Of a stretch of 64,000 nucleotides of DNA, positions 29,579 through 38,005 are shown one piece after another. How positions within the stretch are numbered: position 1 is the stretch's first letter; each line of letters starts with the position of its first letter. This DNA comes from Mycobacterium sp. GA-1841 (GTDB taxonomy: Bacteria > Actinomycetota > Actinomycetes > Mycobacteriales > Mycobacteriaceae): positions 1 through 64,000 of the forward strand of contig NZ_MBEQ01000009.1 in assembly GCF_001954135.1 (NCBI RefSeq), written 5' to 3'. Under the pieces are notes generated by a model that had not been told where the DNA came from, ran no database searches, and saw nothing but the letters and a program-made list of their open reading frames with translations. Position numbers and translations under genes: made by a program.

Positions 29579-29922
29579 GGCTGTTCGTATCCGGGATGCG
29601 CGGCGGCAAGTCGTTGCCCGACCAGAACGCGCAGGCACGCGGCCACCTGCTCGCCTCGGTCATCGAGGTCACCGGTACGGATGGCCGCGGCCAACGCGGC
29701 CTCGTCGGTGAACCCGAGAGCGCCCAACGCCGCCGCGGCTGCCTCGGGTGCATCGACGGCCAGGAGTTCGCGTTCGACCATGCGCAGCGCATTGGCGGCG
29801 ACGCGGGCCTGGAATCTGACCGGCGCGGCGACCGTCTCACTGTCCCGCACCTCCGTATCGAGGAACTCTGCGACCGCGGCGACGAGTTCGGCCGCGCTCG
29901 GTCGTCCATGCAGGTTGCTCAC
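29575..29922 (-). CDS. DUF6285-like protein
   Basis: The 115-residue, mostly helical protein has the pattern RPSAAELVAAVAEFLDTEV, then RFQARVAANALRMVERELL. This matches the small proteins that commonly follow phosphotransferase-type genes in actinobacterial acyl-CoA operons. It starts with GTG at 29922 in a GTGA overlap with the kinase-like gene, so the two are translated together and probably act together. No catalytic residues can be pointed out and no function is known to me. Confidence 0.7.
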   Translation of the reverse strand: MSNLHGRPSAAELVAAVAEFLDTEVRDSETVAAPVRFQARVAANALRMVERELLAVDAPEAAAAALGALGFTDEAALAAAIRTGDLDDRGEQVAACLRVLVGQRLAAAHPGYEQP

Positions 29923-30899
29923 CAGGTGCTCCCGTCCAGCAGACCCAACAGGTCCCACTCGGTTTCGCAGACCCGACGACCGATCGTGGCCAACTCCACC
30001 GACCGGGTCTGTCCGCTCAGGTGCCGCTCGGCCTGATAGCGGCAGATGATGCCCCAGCGCAGCGTGGCCACCACGAGCCACCAGCGGATCGCGGAGCGGT
30101 CGAGGCTGATTCCGCCGGCCTGCTCATAGGCGTCCAGGAAGCTCTCGATGCTGCCCAGGCTGCCCGCGCCACGGTCGGCCGGCGCCCCGAATCGCCACGC
30201 CCGGATGCAGAACCAGGCCAGATCTTCGTAGACCTCACCGATGTGCACCAACTCCCAGTCCAGCACCGCGGCCAGACCGGAATCGTCGACGATCAGGTTG
30301 CCCATCCGAAAGTCCCCGTGCACCAACCGCGGCGGCGAGGCCGGTGGCCGATTGGCGGCCAGCCAACGAAACACCCACTCGAAAGTGGCGGTGGTGTCGC
30401 CCATCTCGTCGAGCTGCCGGCGCCACTGTGCGATCTGGTCCTGCTCGGCCAGGCCCGGAAGGGTGGGCGGCTCGGCCCGGTGAATGGCAGCCAACGCCTG
30501 CGCGCACTGCGCCAGCAGGCGTTCACGCCGGGCGTCGTCGAGCCGGCGCTGAATGCGCCGCACGATCGTCTCACCGCCGATGAAGTCGCAGATGAGGAAT
30601 GGTTCACCCACGGCCGCACCGGAATCGTCGGCCACCAGGACATGGGGGACCGGCGCCCCGGCCTGGGCAGCGGCTCGCTGCGCGCCGGCCTCCAGTTCCA
30701 TCCCGGCGTGCACCTCATCGGGCGACCCGGTGCGCAGGATCAGCGGTCGTCGGGCCGGCTCGGTGACGGCGTCGAACGACCAGGTGGTGCGGCTGGCTCC
30801 GCCGGTCAACTCACGCAGGTTCTCCACCGCGACGCCGGTCCCCAACACCGGGCCCAGGACATCGACCAGGCCGGCGGTCAGCGCGCCGGTATCGGTCAC
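29919..30899 (-). CDS. Phosphotransferase-family protein (APH-like)
   Basis: The 326-residue protein has the aminoglycoside-kinase fold: ELTGGASRTTWSF (nucleotide loop), RLVHGDFRMGNLIVDDSG (catalytic HGD) and AAVLDWELVHIGEVYEDLAW (metal-binding aspartate). Unlike the Rv3168-like protein at 3733, the catalytic HGD is intact. It overlaps the acyl-CoA dehydrogenase gene upstream (GTGA) and the DUF6285-like gene downstream. Such kinase/acyl-CoA-dehydrogenase pairs resemble the domains of animal ACAD10/ACAD11, which phosphorylate and dehydrate hydroxyacyl-CoAs. A similar role is an inference here. Confidence 0.8.
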   Translation of the reverse strand: MTDTGALTAGLVDVLGPVLGTGVAVENLRELTGGASRTTWSFDAVTEPARRPLILRTGSPDEVHAGMELEAGAQRAAAQAGAPVPHVLVADDSGAAVGEPFLICDFIGGETIVRRIQRRLDDARRERLLAQCAQALAAIHRAEPPTLPGLAEQDQIAQWRRQLDEMGDTTATFEWVFRWLAANRPPASPPRLVHGDFRMGNLIVDDSGLAAVLDWELVHIGEVYEDLAWFCIRAWRFGAPADRGAGSLGSIESFLDAYEQAGGISLDRSAIRWWLVVATLRWGIICRYQAERHLSGQTRSVELATIGRRVCETEWDLLGLLDGSTW

Positions 30900-32140
30900 C
30901 GCTTGGCCTTGCCGAATCCGAACAGCCGCTGCGCCACTCGGCGCATCTGGATCTCCTCGGCGCCCTCGGTGATGCGATAACGCCGGTGGTGACGATAGAT
31001 GTGCTCGAACGGTTCGTGTCGGCTGTAGCCGACCCCGCCGTGCACCTGCATCGCCCGGTCGGCGGCCTCACACACCAGCCGGTTGGCCCGGTAGTTGGCC
31101 ATCGACACCTTGTCGGACACTTCCATGTGGTGGTTCTGATCGAGTTGGGTTGCGGCGTAACGAACGAGCAGTCGTACCATCTGCGCCTCGGTCTGCAGCT
31201 CCACCAATGGCCACTGGACCGCCTGGTTGACCGCCAGCGGCTTACCGAACACCATGCGGCGGTTGGCGTATTCCACGGCGCGGTCGATACAGAACTGCGC
31301 GGCACCGAGACTGCTGGCGGCCTGGCGGATCCGATTCTCGTGCAGGAAGGTCTGGCCGACTTCCAAGCCGCGGTCGACCTCGCCGAGCACCGCGTCGGCC
31401 GGCACCCGCACGTCCTTCAGTTCCACCTCGCCGTGATCGGTCGGCATGTTGAACGTCCACCAGTAGAACGGGACTGTGAAGCCCGGTGAGTCGGTGGGCA
31501 CCAGGAACGCGGTGATCCCTTGAGCTTGCCCAGTCCTGCCCGACGTTCTGGCGAAGATGAGATCGTGGGTGGCCCGGTGCACCCCGGTGTTCCACCGTTT
31601 GGTGCCGTTGATGATCCATCCATCCCCGTCGGGCACGGCGGTGGTTTCCAGCCAGGTGGCGTCCGAGCCGTGGTCGGGTTCGGTCAACCCGAACGCCATC
31701 GACCGCTTCCCGGTCAGCATCGCCTCGACCCATTCGCTTTTCTGGGCTTCGGTGCCGAACCGGTCCATCATGATCACCTGCGGAAAGTTTCCGACGATCG
31801 AGGACTCGTCCTGCAGGTCGTTGTGCAGACCGAGACCCTTGTGCGCGAGATGTTCTCGGATCACCGCCATGTCGAGGTTACTGCCGTCGCGGCCGCCGAA
31901 GCGGGCGGGAAGCCCATAGCGCAACCAACCGGCGGCGTCGGCACGCCGACGCATCTCATCGAGGAGGTCCTCCCAGGCCCGGGCGGGCACGCCACCGTTG
32001 TCCCAGTCGGTGCGGGCATATTCCCGGCGTTGGTCGAAGTACTGGATATGCTCGCGCTCAAGCGGTTTGATCTCGGCCTCGATGAACTCGTCCATCTCGG
32101 CGAGGACATCGGTGAGACGTTCGGGTAAGGCGAAATCCAC
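30896..32140 (-). CDS. Acyl-CoA dehydrogenase (ACAD10/11-like)
   Basis: The 414-residue flavoprotein has the three ACAD domains: an N-terminal helical part, the FAD-binding strand region with MAFGLTEPDHGSDATWLET and IINGTKRWNTGVH, and the C-terminal helical domain with RMVFGKPLAVNQAVQWPL and AMQVHGGVGYSRHEPFEHIYRHHRRYRITEGAEEIQ. Motifs and length fit the ACAD11-like branch. It starts with GTG at 32140, preceded by GAGGAA, 20 bases after the TetR stop. It overlaps the kinase-like gene, with which it may form an enzyme pair acting on a hydroxyacyl- or branched acyl-CoA. Confidence 0.85.
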   Translation of the reverse strand: MDFALPERLTDVLAEMDEFIEAEIKPLEREHIQYFDQRREYARTDWDNGGVPARAWEDLLDEMRRRADAAGWLRYGLPARFGGRDGSNLDMAVIREHLAHKGLGLHNDLQDESSIVGNFPQVIMMDRFGTEAQKSEWVEAMLTGKRSMAFGLTEPDHGSDATWLETTAVPDGDGWIINGTKRWNTGVHRATHDLIFARTSGRTGQAQGITAFLVPTDSPGFTVPFYWWTFNMPTDHGEVELKDVRVPADAVLGEVDRGLEVGQTFLHENRIRQAASSLGAAQFCIDRAVEYANRRMVFGKPLAVNQAVQWPLVELQTEAQMVRLLVRYAATQLDQNHHMEVSDKVSMANYRANRLVCEAADRAMQVHGGVGYSRHEPFEHIYRHHRRYRITEGAEEIQMRRVAQRLFGFGKAKR

Positions 32141-32160
32141 GATGATTCCTCTTTCTCGGG

Positions 32161-32772
32161 TCAGAAGCCGTACAAGGTTTTCTTCCAGATGGTGGACAGG
32201 GTGGCGATGGCGTCGGCGTCGTCGATCTCGATGCCCAGTCCGGAGTTGCCGACGAACACCGAGGTGAAGTTCTCGAACAGCAGGGCGATGGCCGCTGCCA
32301 CCTGTTCGGGGTGCAACCCCTGAGCATGTCCCTGCTCCTGGGCGCGGCGCACCGAAGCGATGACGATGTCGATGCCGAACCGGCGGAACTTGTTCTGCAC
32401 GTCGGCAAAACGCTGCTGGGTCGCGGCCAGTTGGGCAACCGCGATCATGATGCCGATGTTCTGTTTGAAGATGTTCCAGTAACCGGTGACGACGGTGGTG
32501 AAGAACTCGGTGTCCTCCGGTGAGTCGGGCAGGTGCAGGTTCAGACCGGACGGCTCGACGACATCGTGCAGGAAGGATTCGGCCAGTGCGGCCAGCAGGT
32601 CCTCCTTGTCGCTGAAATAGCGATAGAACACTGCCGGACTCTTGCCTGCTGCGGAGGTGATGTCAGCCAGAGTGGTGCCGTGAAAGCCGCGTTCGGCGAA
32701 CAGTTTTCGGGCCGCCAGCTCGAGGGCGGACCGGGTCTGGCGGCCCTTGCTGCTCAACTCGGCGGCGGTCAT
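32161..32772 (-). CDS. TetR family regulator within the catabolic operon
   Basis: The 203-residue protein has a clear TetR helix-turn-helix (ALELAARKLFAERGFHGTTL, then ADITSAAGKSPAVFYRYFSDKEDLL) followed by a helical effector domain. It lies in the middle of the operon, seven bases after the HMG-CoA-lyase-like gene and 20 before the dehydrogenase. It most likely regulates the operon's own promoter; the repeat at 37243-37258 is a candidate operator. Its inducer may be an acyl-CoA intermediate of the pathway, as for many mycobacterial TetR proteins of this type, but that is inference. Confidence 0.8.
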   Translation of the reverse strand: MTAAELSSKGRQTRSALELAARKLFAERGFHGTTLADITSAAGKSPAVFYRYFSDKEDLLAALAESFLHDVVEPSGLNLHLPDSPEDTEFFTTVVTGYWNIFKQNIGIMIAVAQLAATQQRFADVQNKFRRFGIDIVIASVRRAQEQGHAQGLHPEQVAAAIALLFENFTSVFVGNSGLGIEIDDADAIATLSTIWKKTLYGF

Positions 32773-32779
32773 CGACGCC

Positions 32780-33682
32780 TCAGCTCAAGATCCGGTCGCC
32801 GGCCCGCAATAACGCGCTGGGCAGCTCATGGCCGACCGCTTCCTGTGCGACGCGGGCGGCCGCGATGGCGGCGGGCAGTTCGACGTCGACGGCGATGTCG
32901 CTGTCGCGCAGCATGTAGACGAGGTCCTCGGTGGCGATGTTGCCGCTGGCCCCCGGGGCGAACGGGCAGCCGCCCAACCCGCCGACCGACGCGTCCAGGC
33001 GGGTGACTCCGGCCTGCACGGCTGCGTACGCACTGGCCAGGCCCGCGCCGCGGGTGTTGTGAAAGTGCGCACCGAGTGGCAGGTCCCCGATCAGCGGCCG
33101 GACCTGAGCGATCAGCGAGCTCACCCGGCGCGGGGTGGTGGTGCCGATGGTGTCGGCGATGGCGATCCGGTTGGCGCCGAAACCCGCGGCGGCCGAGACG
33201 ATGTCGAGCACGCGCTGCGGATCGGTCGGGCCGTCGAAAGGACAGTCCCAGGCGGTGGCGACGATGACCTCGACCGAGGTGTTGCTGTCGGCGGCGATGG
33301 CCGTGATCTCGCCGATCTGCGCGGTGGCCTCGGCGGAGCTGCGGCCGACGTTGGCCTGGGAGTGGGCGTCCGAGGCCGACACCACGTATTCGATCGAGCG
33401 CAGGCCGGCAGCGATGGCGCGTTTGGCACCGTTGGGGCTGGCTACGAGTGCGGAGAACTCCACGTCGGGAAATCGGTGCAGTTCCTCGGCGAGTTCCGCT
33501 GCGTCGGAAAGCGCCGGCACTTTCGAGGGGGAGACGAATGCCGTCGCCTCGACCTCGCGCGCCCCGGTGGCGACGATGGCTTCGAGGATCGCCACCTTTG
33601 CCGACAACGGGATCGGGTCTTCGATCTGCAGGCCGTCGCGCAGGCACACTTCGCGGATGTCGACCTTGTCCGGCAGGTTCAC
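32780..33682 (-). CDS. Hydroxymethylglutaryl-CoA-lyase-like enzyme
   Basis: The 300-residue TIM-barrel protein has the DRE-TIM metallolyase signature: REVCLRDGLQIED at residues 10-22 (catalytic Arg and Asp), the metal-binding HFHNTRGAGLASAYAA, and the cysteine loop GGLGGCPFAPGASGN that identifies HMG-CoA lyases. These enzymes split 3-hydroxy-3-methylglutaryl-CoA or analogues into acetyl-CoA and a keto acid. Next to a class III CoA-transferase, the likely substrate is a 3-hydroxy-3-methyl or related acyl-CoA made by that transferase. The GTG start (33682) is in a GTGA overlap with it. Confidence 0.85.
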   Translation of the reverse strand: MNLPDKVDIREVCLRDGLQIEDPIPLSAKVAILEAIVATGAREVEATAFVSPSKVPALSDAAELAEELHRFPDVEFSALVASPNGAKRAIAAGLRSIEYVVSASDAHSQANVGRSSAEATAQIGEITAIAADSNTSVEVIVATAWDCPFDGPTDPQRVLDIVSAAAGFGANRIAIADTIGTTTPRRVSSLIAQVRPLIGDLPLGAHFHNTRGAGLASAYAAVQAGVTRLDASVGGLGGCPFAPGASGNIATEDLVYMLRDSDIAVDVELPAAIAAARVAQEAVGHELPSALLRAGDRILS

Positions 33683-34881
33683 AGGACCCCCTCGGTGCGA
33701 AGCAATTCCAGTTCTTCGGCACTGCGGCCGAGTAACCCGGCGTACACCTCGTCGTTGTGCTGGCCGGGCCGAGCGGAACCGGCGTTGCGGATGGTGCCGG
33801 GGGACTCCGACAGCACCGGCACGATGCCCGGGCCTTTGACGTTGCGCTGCACGCGTTCGTCCCAGTGGTCGGCGATCATGCCGCGGGCTTGCAGTTGCGG
33901 ATCGGTCACCACCTCGGCCACGGTGTTGATCGGACCGCTGATCACCCCGGCCTGCGACAGCGTCCCGATGATCTCGGCCGGCTGACGCTGGGCTGCCCAG
34001 TCTCCGATGATCTTGTCCAGCTCGTCTTGATTACGGCCCCGGGCAACGTGATTGACGAAGCGATCGTCGGTGGCCAGTTCAGGCCGCTCCATCGCCTGGC
34101 AGAGCCGACGGAACACCGTGTCCTGGTTGGCCGCGATCACCACCCAGCTGCCGTTGGCGCTCTGGTAGATGTTCGACGGCGCAATGCCCTCCAGCCGGGT
34201 GCCCGACGGTCCGCGCACCACGCCACCGACGTCGTAGTCAGGGATCGTGGATTCCTGGATGGCCAGGCAACTTTCGGTCAGTGCGGTGTCCACGATCTGG
34301 CCCTCGCCGGTGACGGTCCGCCGGTACAGCGCGGCCAGGGCGCCCTGGGCGGCGAACATGCCCGCCAGGCTGTCACCCAACGAAAGGGCCAGCCGCGGTG
34401 GGGGTCCGCCGGGAAATCCGTTCATGTGACGCAGCCCGCTGGAGGCCTCGGCCACCGAGGCGTACCCGGCCTTACCGGCGTCGGGCCCGGTCTGTCCGTA
34501 ACCCGAGACCCGCACCAGGATGATGCCCTTATTGCGCTCGCGCAGAACGTCGTAACCCAGATCCCATTTTTCGAGGGTGCCGGGGCGGAAGTTCTCGACG
34601 ATGATGTCGGACTGCGCGACCAGCTCGAGGAACAGCTCTCGCCCCTTGGCGGCGCGTAGGTCCAGGGTGACGGCCTTCTTGTTGCGGGCGTGCACGGTCC
34701 AGAAGAAGTGGTGTCCGTCGAGCTCGGCCTGCCCCCAGGTGCGCAACGGGTCCGGAGTGGTGGGGAGCTCGATCTTGATGACCTCGGCACCCATGTCACC
34801 CAGCAGCCGGCCGGCGAACGGGCCGGAGATCAGGGTGCCGAGCTCGATCACCCTGATACCGTCCAGAGGTCCGGTCGTCAC
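33679..34881 (-). CDS. CaiB/BaiF family (class III) CoA-transferase
   Basis: The 400-residue protein has the class III transferase layout: PLDGIRVIELGTLISGPFAGRLLGDMGAEVIKIE at the N-terminus, RNKKAVTLDLRAAKGRELFLELVAQSDIIVENFRPG, and SGYGQTGPDAGKAGYASVAEASSGL. These enzymes move CoA between carboxylic acids (for example from succinyl-CoA). It overlaps both neighbours, by GTGA with the alpha/beta hydrolase upstream and with the lyase downstream. It probably activates the acid that the lyase then cleaves. The true CoA donor and acceptor are unknown. Confidence 0.85.
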   Translation of the reverse strand: MTTGPLDGIRVIELGTLISGPFAGRLLGDMGAEVIKIELPTTPDPLRTWGQAELDGHHFFWTVHARNKKAVTLDLRAAKGRELFLELVAQSDIIVENFRPGTLEKWDLGYDVLRERNKGIILVRVSGYGQTGPDAGKAGYASVAEASSGLRHMNGFPGGPPPRLALSLGDSLAGMFAAQGALAALYRRTVTGEGQIVDTALTESCLAIQESTIPDYDVGGVVRGPSGTRLEGIAPSNIYQSANGSWVVIAANQDTVFRRLCQAMERPELATDDRFVNHVARGRNQDELDKIIGDWAAQRQPAEIIGTLSQAGVISGPINTVAEVVTDPQLQARGMIADHWDERVQRNVKGPGIVPVLSESPGTIRNAGSARPGQHNDEVYAGLLGRSAEELELLRTEGVL

Positions 34882-36104
34882 TGTGCACGATCCCCGGTCG
34901 CTGCGCTCCTGCCTTCCGCCGAAAACCCGTGCCGGTGCAGCCAGTCCGTGCAGATACCGACCGCCTCGCGCAGCGTGCCACGCTGGTCCGGCCCCGAGTA
35001 GTAGTGGTTGGCGCCCGGGATCTCGTGCATCTCCTTGTCTTCGTGGCCGATCGCCTCGAACAGCCGACGGGTATGGCTGGGAGTGCAGGCGTCGTCGGCC
35101 AGGTTGCCGATCACCAATGCGGGCACCGCGATATCCGGGCCGGCCTTGACGGCGTCACCGTTGGCATCGTCGTAACTCCACTGCGACAGCCAGCTGCGCA
35201 GGGTGCAGAACCGGGCCAGCCCGACCGGGCTCATGTTGACCACCTGGGGGTCACCCAGGTAGCAGGTGCCCGGCTCGCGGTCGTTGGGGTCGACGGTGGG
35301 ATCAAGCCAGCGCGGATCGGCCATGGTGCCGTGCACCACGAAGGCGAACTCATCATCGGGGCGCCCGGCAGCCTTGAGTTCGGCCAGTTTTTCCTTGACC
35401 CACTTGGTGATTCGCCGGTTCCGCGCGATCTGCGCGGCGTGATAGCGCTCCAGGAACTCGGGCGTGTACGGCGGCTGGTTCGGATTGTCCGGGTTGTAGA
35501 GGTCCAGCTCCGGGTCCCGCTTGGTCGGGTCGTTCTCGTCGAGGATGGAGGCGTCCATCCATTCGGTCATGGTGCCGTGCCGGCTGATGTGTGCGGCCAG
35601 CAGCATGATGCCGTCGGCGGGGATGAGACCGAGCTTGGTCAGATCGGGTCCGTCGCCGGACGGGCTGGCCGTGACGGTCGGGTTCTGCGCCTGCTGCTGG
35701 TAGAACACCGACAGCGAGCCGCCGCCGCTCCAACCGGCCAGCACCACCTTGTCGTAACCCAGTCGGTTCTTGGCGTCCTTGATGCACTCGCCGAGGTCCT
35801 CGACCACCTTCTCCATCAGCAGGGCCGAGTCGGTGCCGCGGAACCGGCTGTTGCAGTAGATGACGTGGTGGCCGGCCCGGGCCAGCGCATTGATCATCGG
35901 CAGGTACGCGCCGCCGCCGATCGGGTGCATGAACACCAGCACCGTGTCGCTCGGCTTGGCCTTCGGCTTGAGCAGATAGCTCTCCAGCACGACCAGTTCG
36001 GCCACTCCGCCGTACACGTCGCGCACCGACGAGTTGTTCTGGTAGGCAACCAGATACGGGATGCGGTTGTACTCGTGCTTCACAGGTGCTTCTACGGTTG
36101 ACAT
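34878..36104 (-). CDS. Alpha/beta-hydrolase fold protein
   Basis: The 408-residue protein is an alpha/beta hydrolase with the nucleophile elbow GWSGG (in VVLAGWSGGGSLSVFYQQ, about residues 123-140) and a likely catalytic histidine in IPGANHYYSG near the C-terminus. The oxyanion strand is VFMHPIGGGAYL. A long insert (about 160-280, PDNPNQPPYTPEFLERYH region) forms a cap. It starts two bases after the stop of the dioxygenase-like gene. In this operon it could open a ring-cleavage product or hydrolyse an ester or lactone; no substrate can be read from the sequence. Confidence 0.8.
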   Translation of the reverse strand: MSTVEAPVKHEYNRIPYLVAYQNNSSVRDVYGGVAELVVLESYLLKPKAKPSDTVLVFMHPIGGGAYLPMINALARAGHHVIYCNSRFRGTDSALLMEKVVEDLGECIKDAKNRLGYDKVVLAGWSGGGSLSVFYQQQAQNPTVTASPSGDGPDLTKLGLIPADGIMLLAAHISRHGTMTEWMDASILDENDPTKRDPELDLYNPDNPNQPPYTPEFLERYHAAQIARNRRITKWVKEKLAELKAAGRPDDEFAFVVHGTMADPRWLDPTVDPNDREPGTCYLGDPQVVNMSPVGLARFCTLRSWLSQWSYDDANGDAVKAGPDIAVPALVIGNLADDACTPSHTRRLFEAIGHEDKEMHEIPGANHYYSGPDQRGTLREAVGICTDWLHRHGFSAEGRSAATGDRAQ

Positions 36105-36106
36105 CT

Positions 36107-37210
36107 CTAGTGCTGCCCCAGATCGTTGGCGAGGATTTCGGCGGACGGGATGAGACGACGACGGGTGTCGATCGCGATCACCGACCAGTCCACCCGGTCG
36201 TAGTCGTCGAACTTGCGGCGCGCGCGTTCCCGCGCCTTCTCCGGTGCACCGTGGTGGACACCCTGCGGCGCATGGGAAACCAGCCCGGGCGGCATCGGGA
36301 TTCCGTACAGCGAACCGCCGTGGAAGAACGCGATCTCGTCATAGTCGACGTTGCGGTGATACCACGGCGTGCGCTCGGTGCCCGGCACGCTCTCGGCGGG
36401 CTTGGGCAGGAAGTTCATCACGTACACCCCGGTGGCCTGCATGAACAGATGCACTGTCGGCGGCAGGTGCACGCTCTCGGAGGTGATGACGGTGTAGTCC
36501 TCGATGTTGAAGGTGAACGGGAAGTTGTCGCCCCGCCAGCCTTCCACGTCAAGAGGATTGTGTTGGTAGAACAGGGAAGTGGGGCCGCTGTCATGAATCA
36601 GGCGGACCTCGTACTCTCCATCTTTTTGCGGGCCGTCGCCGGTTTCGATGGGCGCCGGCTCGGGGATGGTGACCTGCGCCGGATCGAACGGGAAGTGCCG
36701 ACCCAGGGTGCCGGCCGGGGGTACCCGGAAATCGTCGGTGGCCTGGATCATCAGCCAGGTCGATTCCTCATCGGGCACCTGACGGAACGTGCAGGCCTTC
36801 GGGATGTACACCCAGTCGCCCTCGCGGTAGCGCAACGGACCGAACTCGGTCTCCAGCAGACCCGCACCCTTGTGGACGAAGATCAACAGGTCGCCGTCGA
36901 CATAGCGGACGAAGAACGGCATCTCCTCGGTCCGCCGCGAGAACAGGACCTGGCAGTCGGCATTGGAGAACATCAACAGCGGACCGCCCTGGGCGTCGGT
37001 GGCGTCGCTGGGCTTGAGCTCGCTGGAGAGCACGTCGGTGGGGCGCAGGGGACCGACGCTGCGGTAGGCGGTGGGGTCGTTGCGCCGGTACATGTTGGCG
37101 GTGCGGCCGACGAAGCCGCCCCGGCCGAGTTCATCGTCTTTGAGTCCGTCGAGGTCGGCGTGCACCCGCTTGGGGGTCTTGCCTTTACGCAGGTGAACGA
37201 AGGATTCCAT
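36107..37210 (-). CDS. Homogentisate 1,2-dioxygenase-like cupin
   Basis: The 367-residue protein has the double-cupin layout of homogentisate dioxygenase. The expected Fe ligands are present: His and Glu in WYHRNVDYDEIAFFHGG, and a His in GLVSHAPQGVHHG. Mycobacterial relatives are annotated as homogentisate dioxygenases, but the neighbours here (no maleylacetoacetate isomerase or fumarylacetoacetase) argue for a different ring-cleavage substrate. The ATG at 37210 is preceded by GGGGAG; the longer frame to 37768 runs antisense through the DJ-1-like gene. It is the first gene of the leftward operon. Confidence 0.8.
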   Translation of the reverse strand: MESFVHLRKGKTPKRVHADLDGLKDDELGRGGFVGRTANMYRRNDPTAYRSVGPLRPTDVLSSELKPSDATDAQGGPLLMFSNADCQVLFSRRTEEMPFFVRYVDGDLLIFVHKGAGLLETEFGPLRYREGDWVYIPKACTFRQVPDEESTWLMIQATDDFRVPPAGTLGRHFPFDPAQVTIPEPAPIETGDGPQKDGEYEVRLIHDSGPTSLFYQHNPLDVEGWRGDNFPFTFNIEDYTVITSESVHLPPTVHLFMQATGVYVMNFLPKPAESVPGTERTPWYHRNVDYDEIAFFHGGSLYGIPMPPGLVSHAPQGVHHGAPEKARERARRKFDDYDRVDWSVIAIDTRRRLIPSAEILANDLGQH

Positions 37211-37242
37211 GCTCAACTCCCCGGAAGGTCGCAATAAAACTG

Positions 37243-37258
37243 AAAGTGACTTTACTTT
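37243..37258. promoter_or_regulatory. Nested inverted repeats upstream of the catabolic operon (putative operator)
   Basis: AAAGTGACTTT (37243-37253) is a perfect palindrome around G, and its left arm AAAGT also pairs with ACTTT at 37254-37258. It lies 33 bases before the start codon of the first operon gene, in an AT-rich patch unlike its surroundings, a likely promoter/operator for the TetR encoded within the operon. The rest of the 216-base gap 37211-37426 shows nothing else clear. Confidence 0.45.
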
Positions 37259-37426
37259 TTGTTCAGGTCGGTTGGCAAGGGTCTGCGGCGATCGATCTCG
37301 GCGTTTCGGGTTCGGCATCCCGGGGTAGCCACCGGTCACGAATTCCCCGCGCCGGCACGTCGAATCCCTCCGGGGCGCAGGCCATCTGGCCGCTGTTGGA
37401 CGGGCGTGAACGAAAGGATCTTCAAG

Positions 37427-37984
37427 ATGCTCAAGGAATTGGAAGGCCGTCGGGTCGCGATTCTCGCCGCAGACGGGGTGGAGCGCGTCGAACTCGAACA
37501 GCCACGCACCGCGGTGGAGAACGCGGGCGGTCGCGTTGAACTGTTGTCCCTGGCGGACGGCGAGATCCAGGCGCGCGATCACGATCTCGAACCGGCGGGC
37601 ACCTTCGGGGTGGACCGCAAGGTCGGCGACGTCCGGGTCGACGAATTCGATGCGTTGATCCTGCCCGGTGGCACCGTGAACCCGGACAAATTGAGACTGG
37701 ACGAGAAGGCCGTGGCCTTCGTCGGCGACTTCGTGCGGTCCGGCAAGCCCGTCGCGGCGATCTGCCACGGTCCGTGGACGCTGGTGGAGGCCGGCGTCGT
37801 CGGCGACCGCACGCTGACGAGCTATCCGAGTATCCGTACCGACCTGCGCAACGCCGGTGCCACCGTGGTCGACCAGCAGGTCTGTGTCGACGGCAATCTG
37901 ATCACCAGTCGCTCCCCGGACGATCTCCCGGCGTTTTGCGAAGCGGTCACCGAAGCACTGGCCAGTAGTCCGGCCCAGACCTGA
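37427..37984 (+). CDS. DJ-1/PfpI family protein (glyoxalase III/deglycase-like)
   Basis: The 185-residue protein has the PfpI-type fold. The nucleophilic cysteine is in VAAICHGPWTLVEAGVV (nucleophile elbow AICHG) and the supporting glutamate near residue 18 (ADGVERVELEQP). Members act as general stress proteins, repairing glyoxal-type damage or acting as proteases, and the exact reaction is debated. I use the ATG at 37427 because GAAAGGA lies 9 bases upstream; a GTG at 37406 is also in frame. It is divergent from the catabolic operon, so a shared control region is possible. Confidence 0.85.
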   Translation: MLKELEGRRVAILAADGVERVELEQPRTAVENAGGRVELLSLADGEIQARDHDLEPAGTFGVDRKVGDVRVDEFDALILPGGTVNPDKLRLDEKAVAFVGDFVRSGKPVAAICHGPWTLVEAGVVGDRTLTSYPSIRTDLRNAGATVVDQQVCVDGNLITSRSPDDLPAFCEAVTEALASSPAQT

Positions 37985-38005
37985 GCAGCGGTCTGATCGA
38001 CTGCC

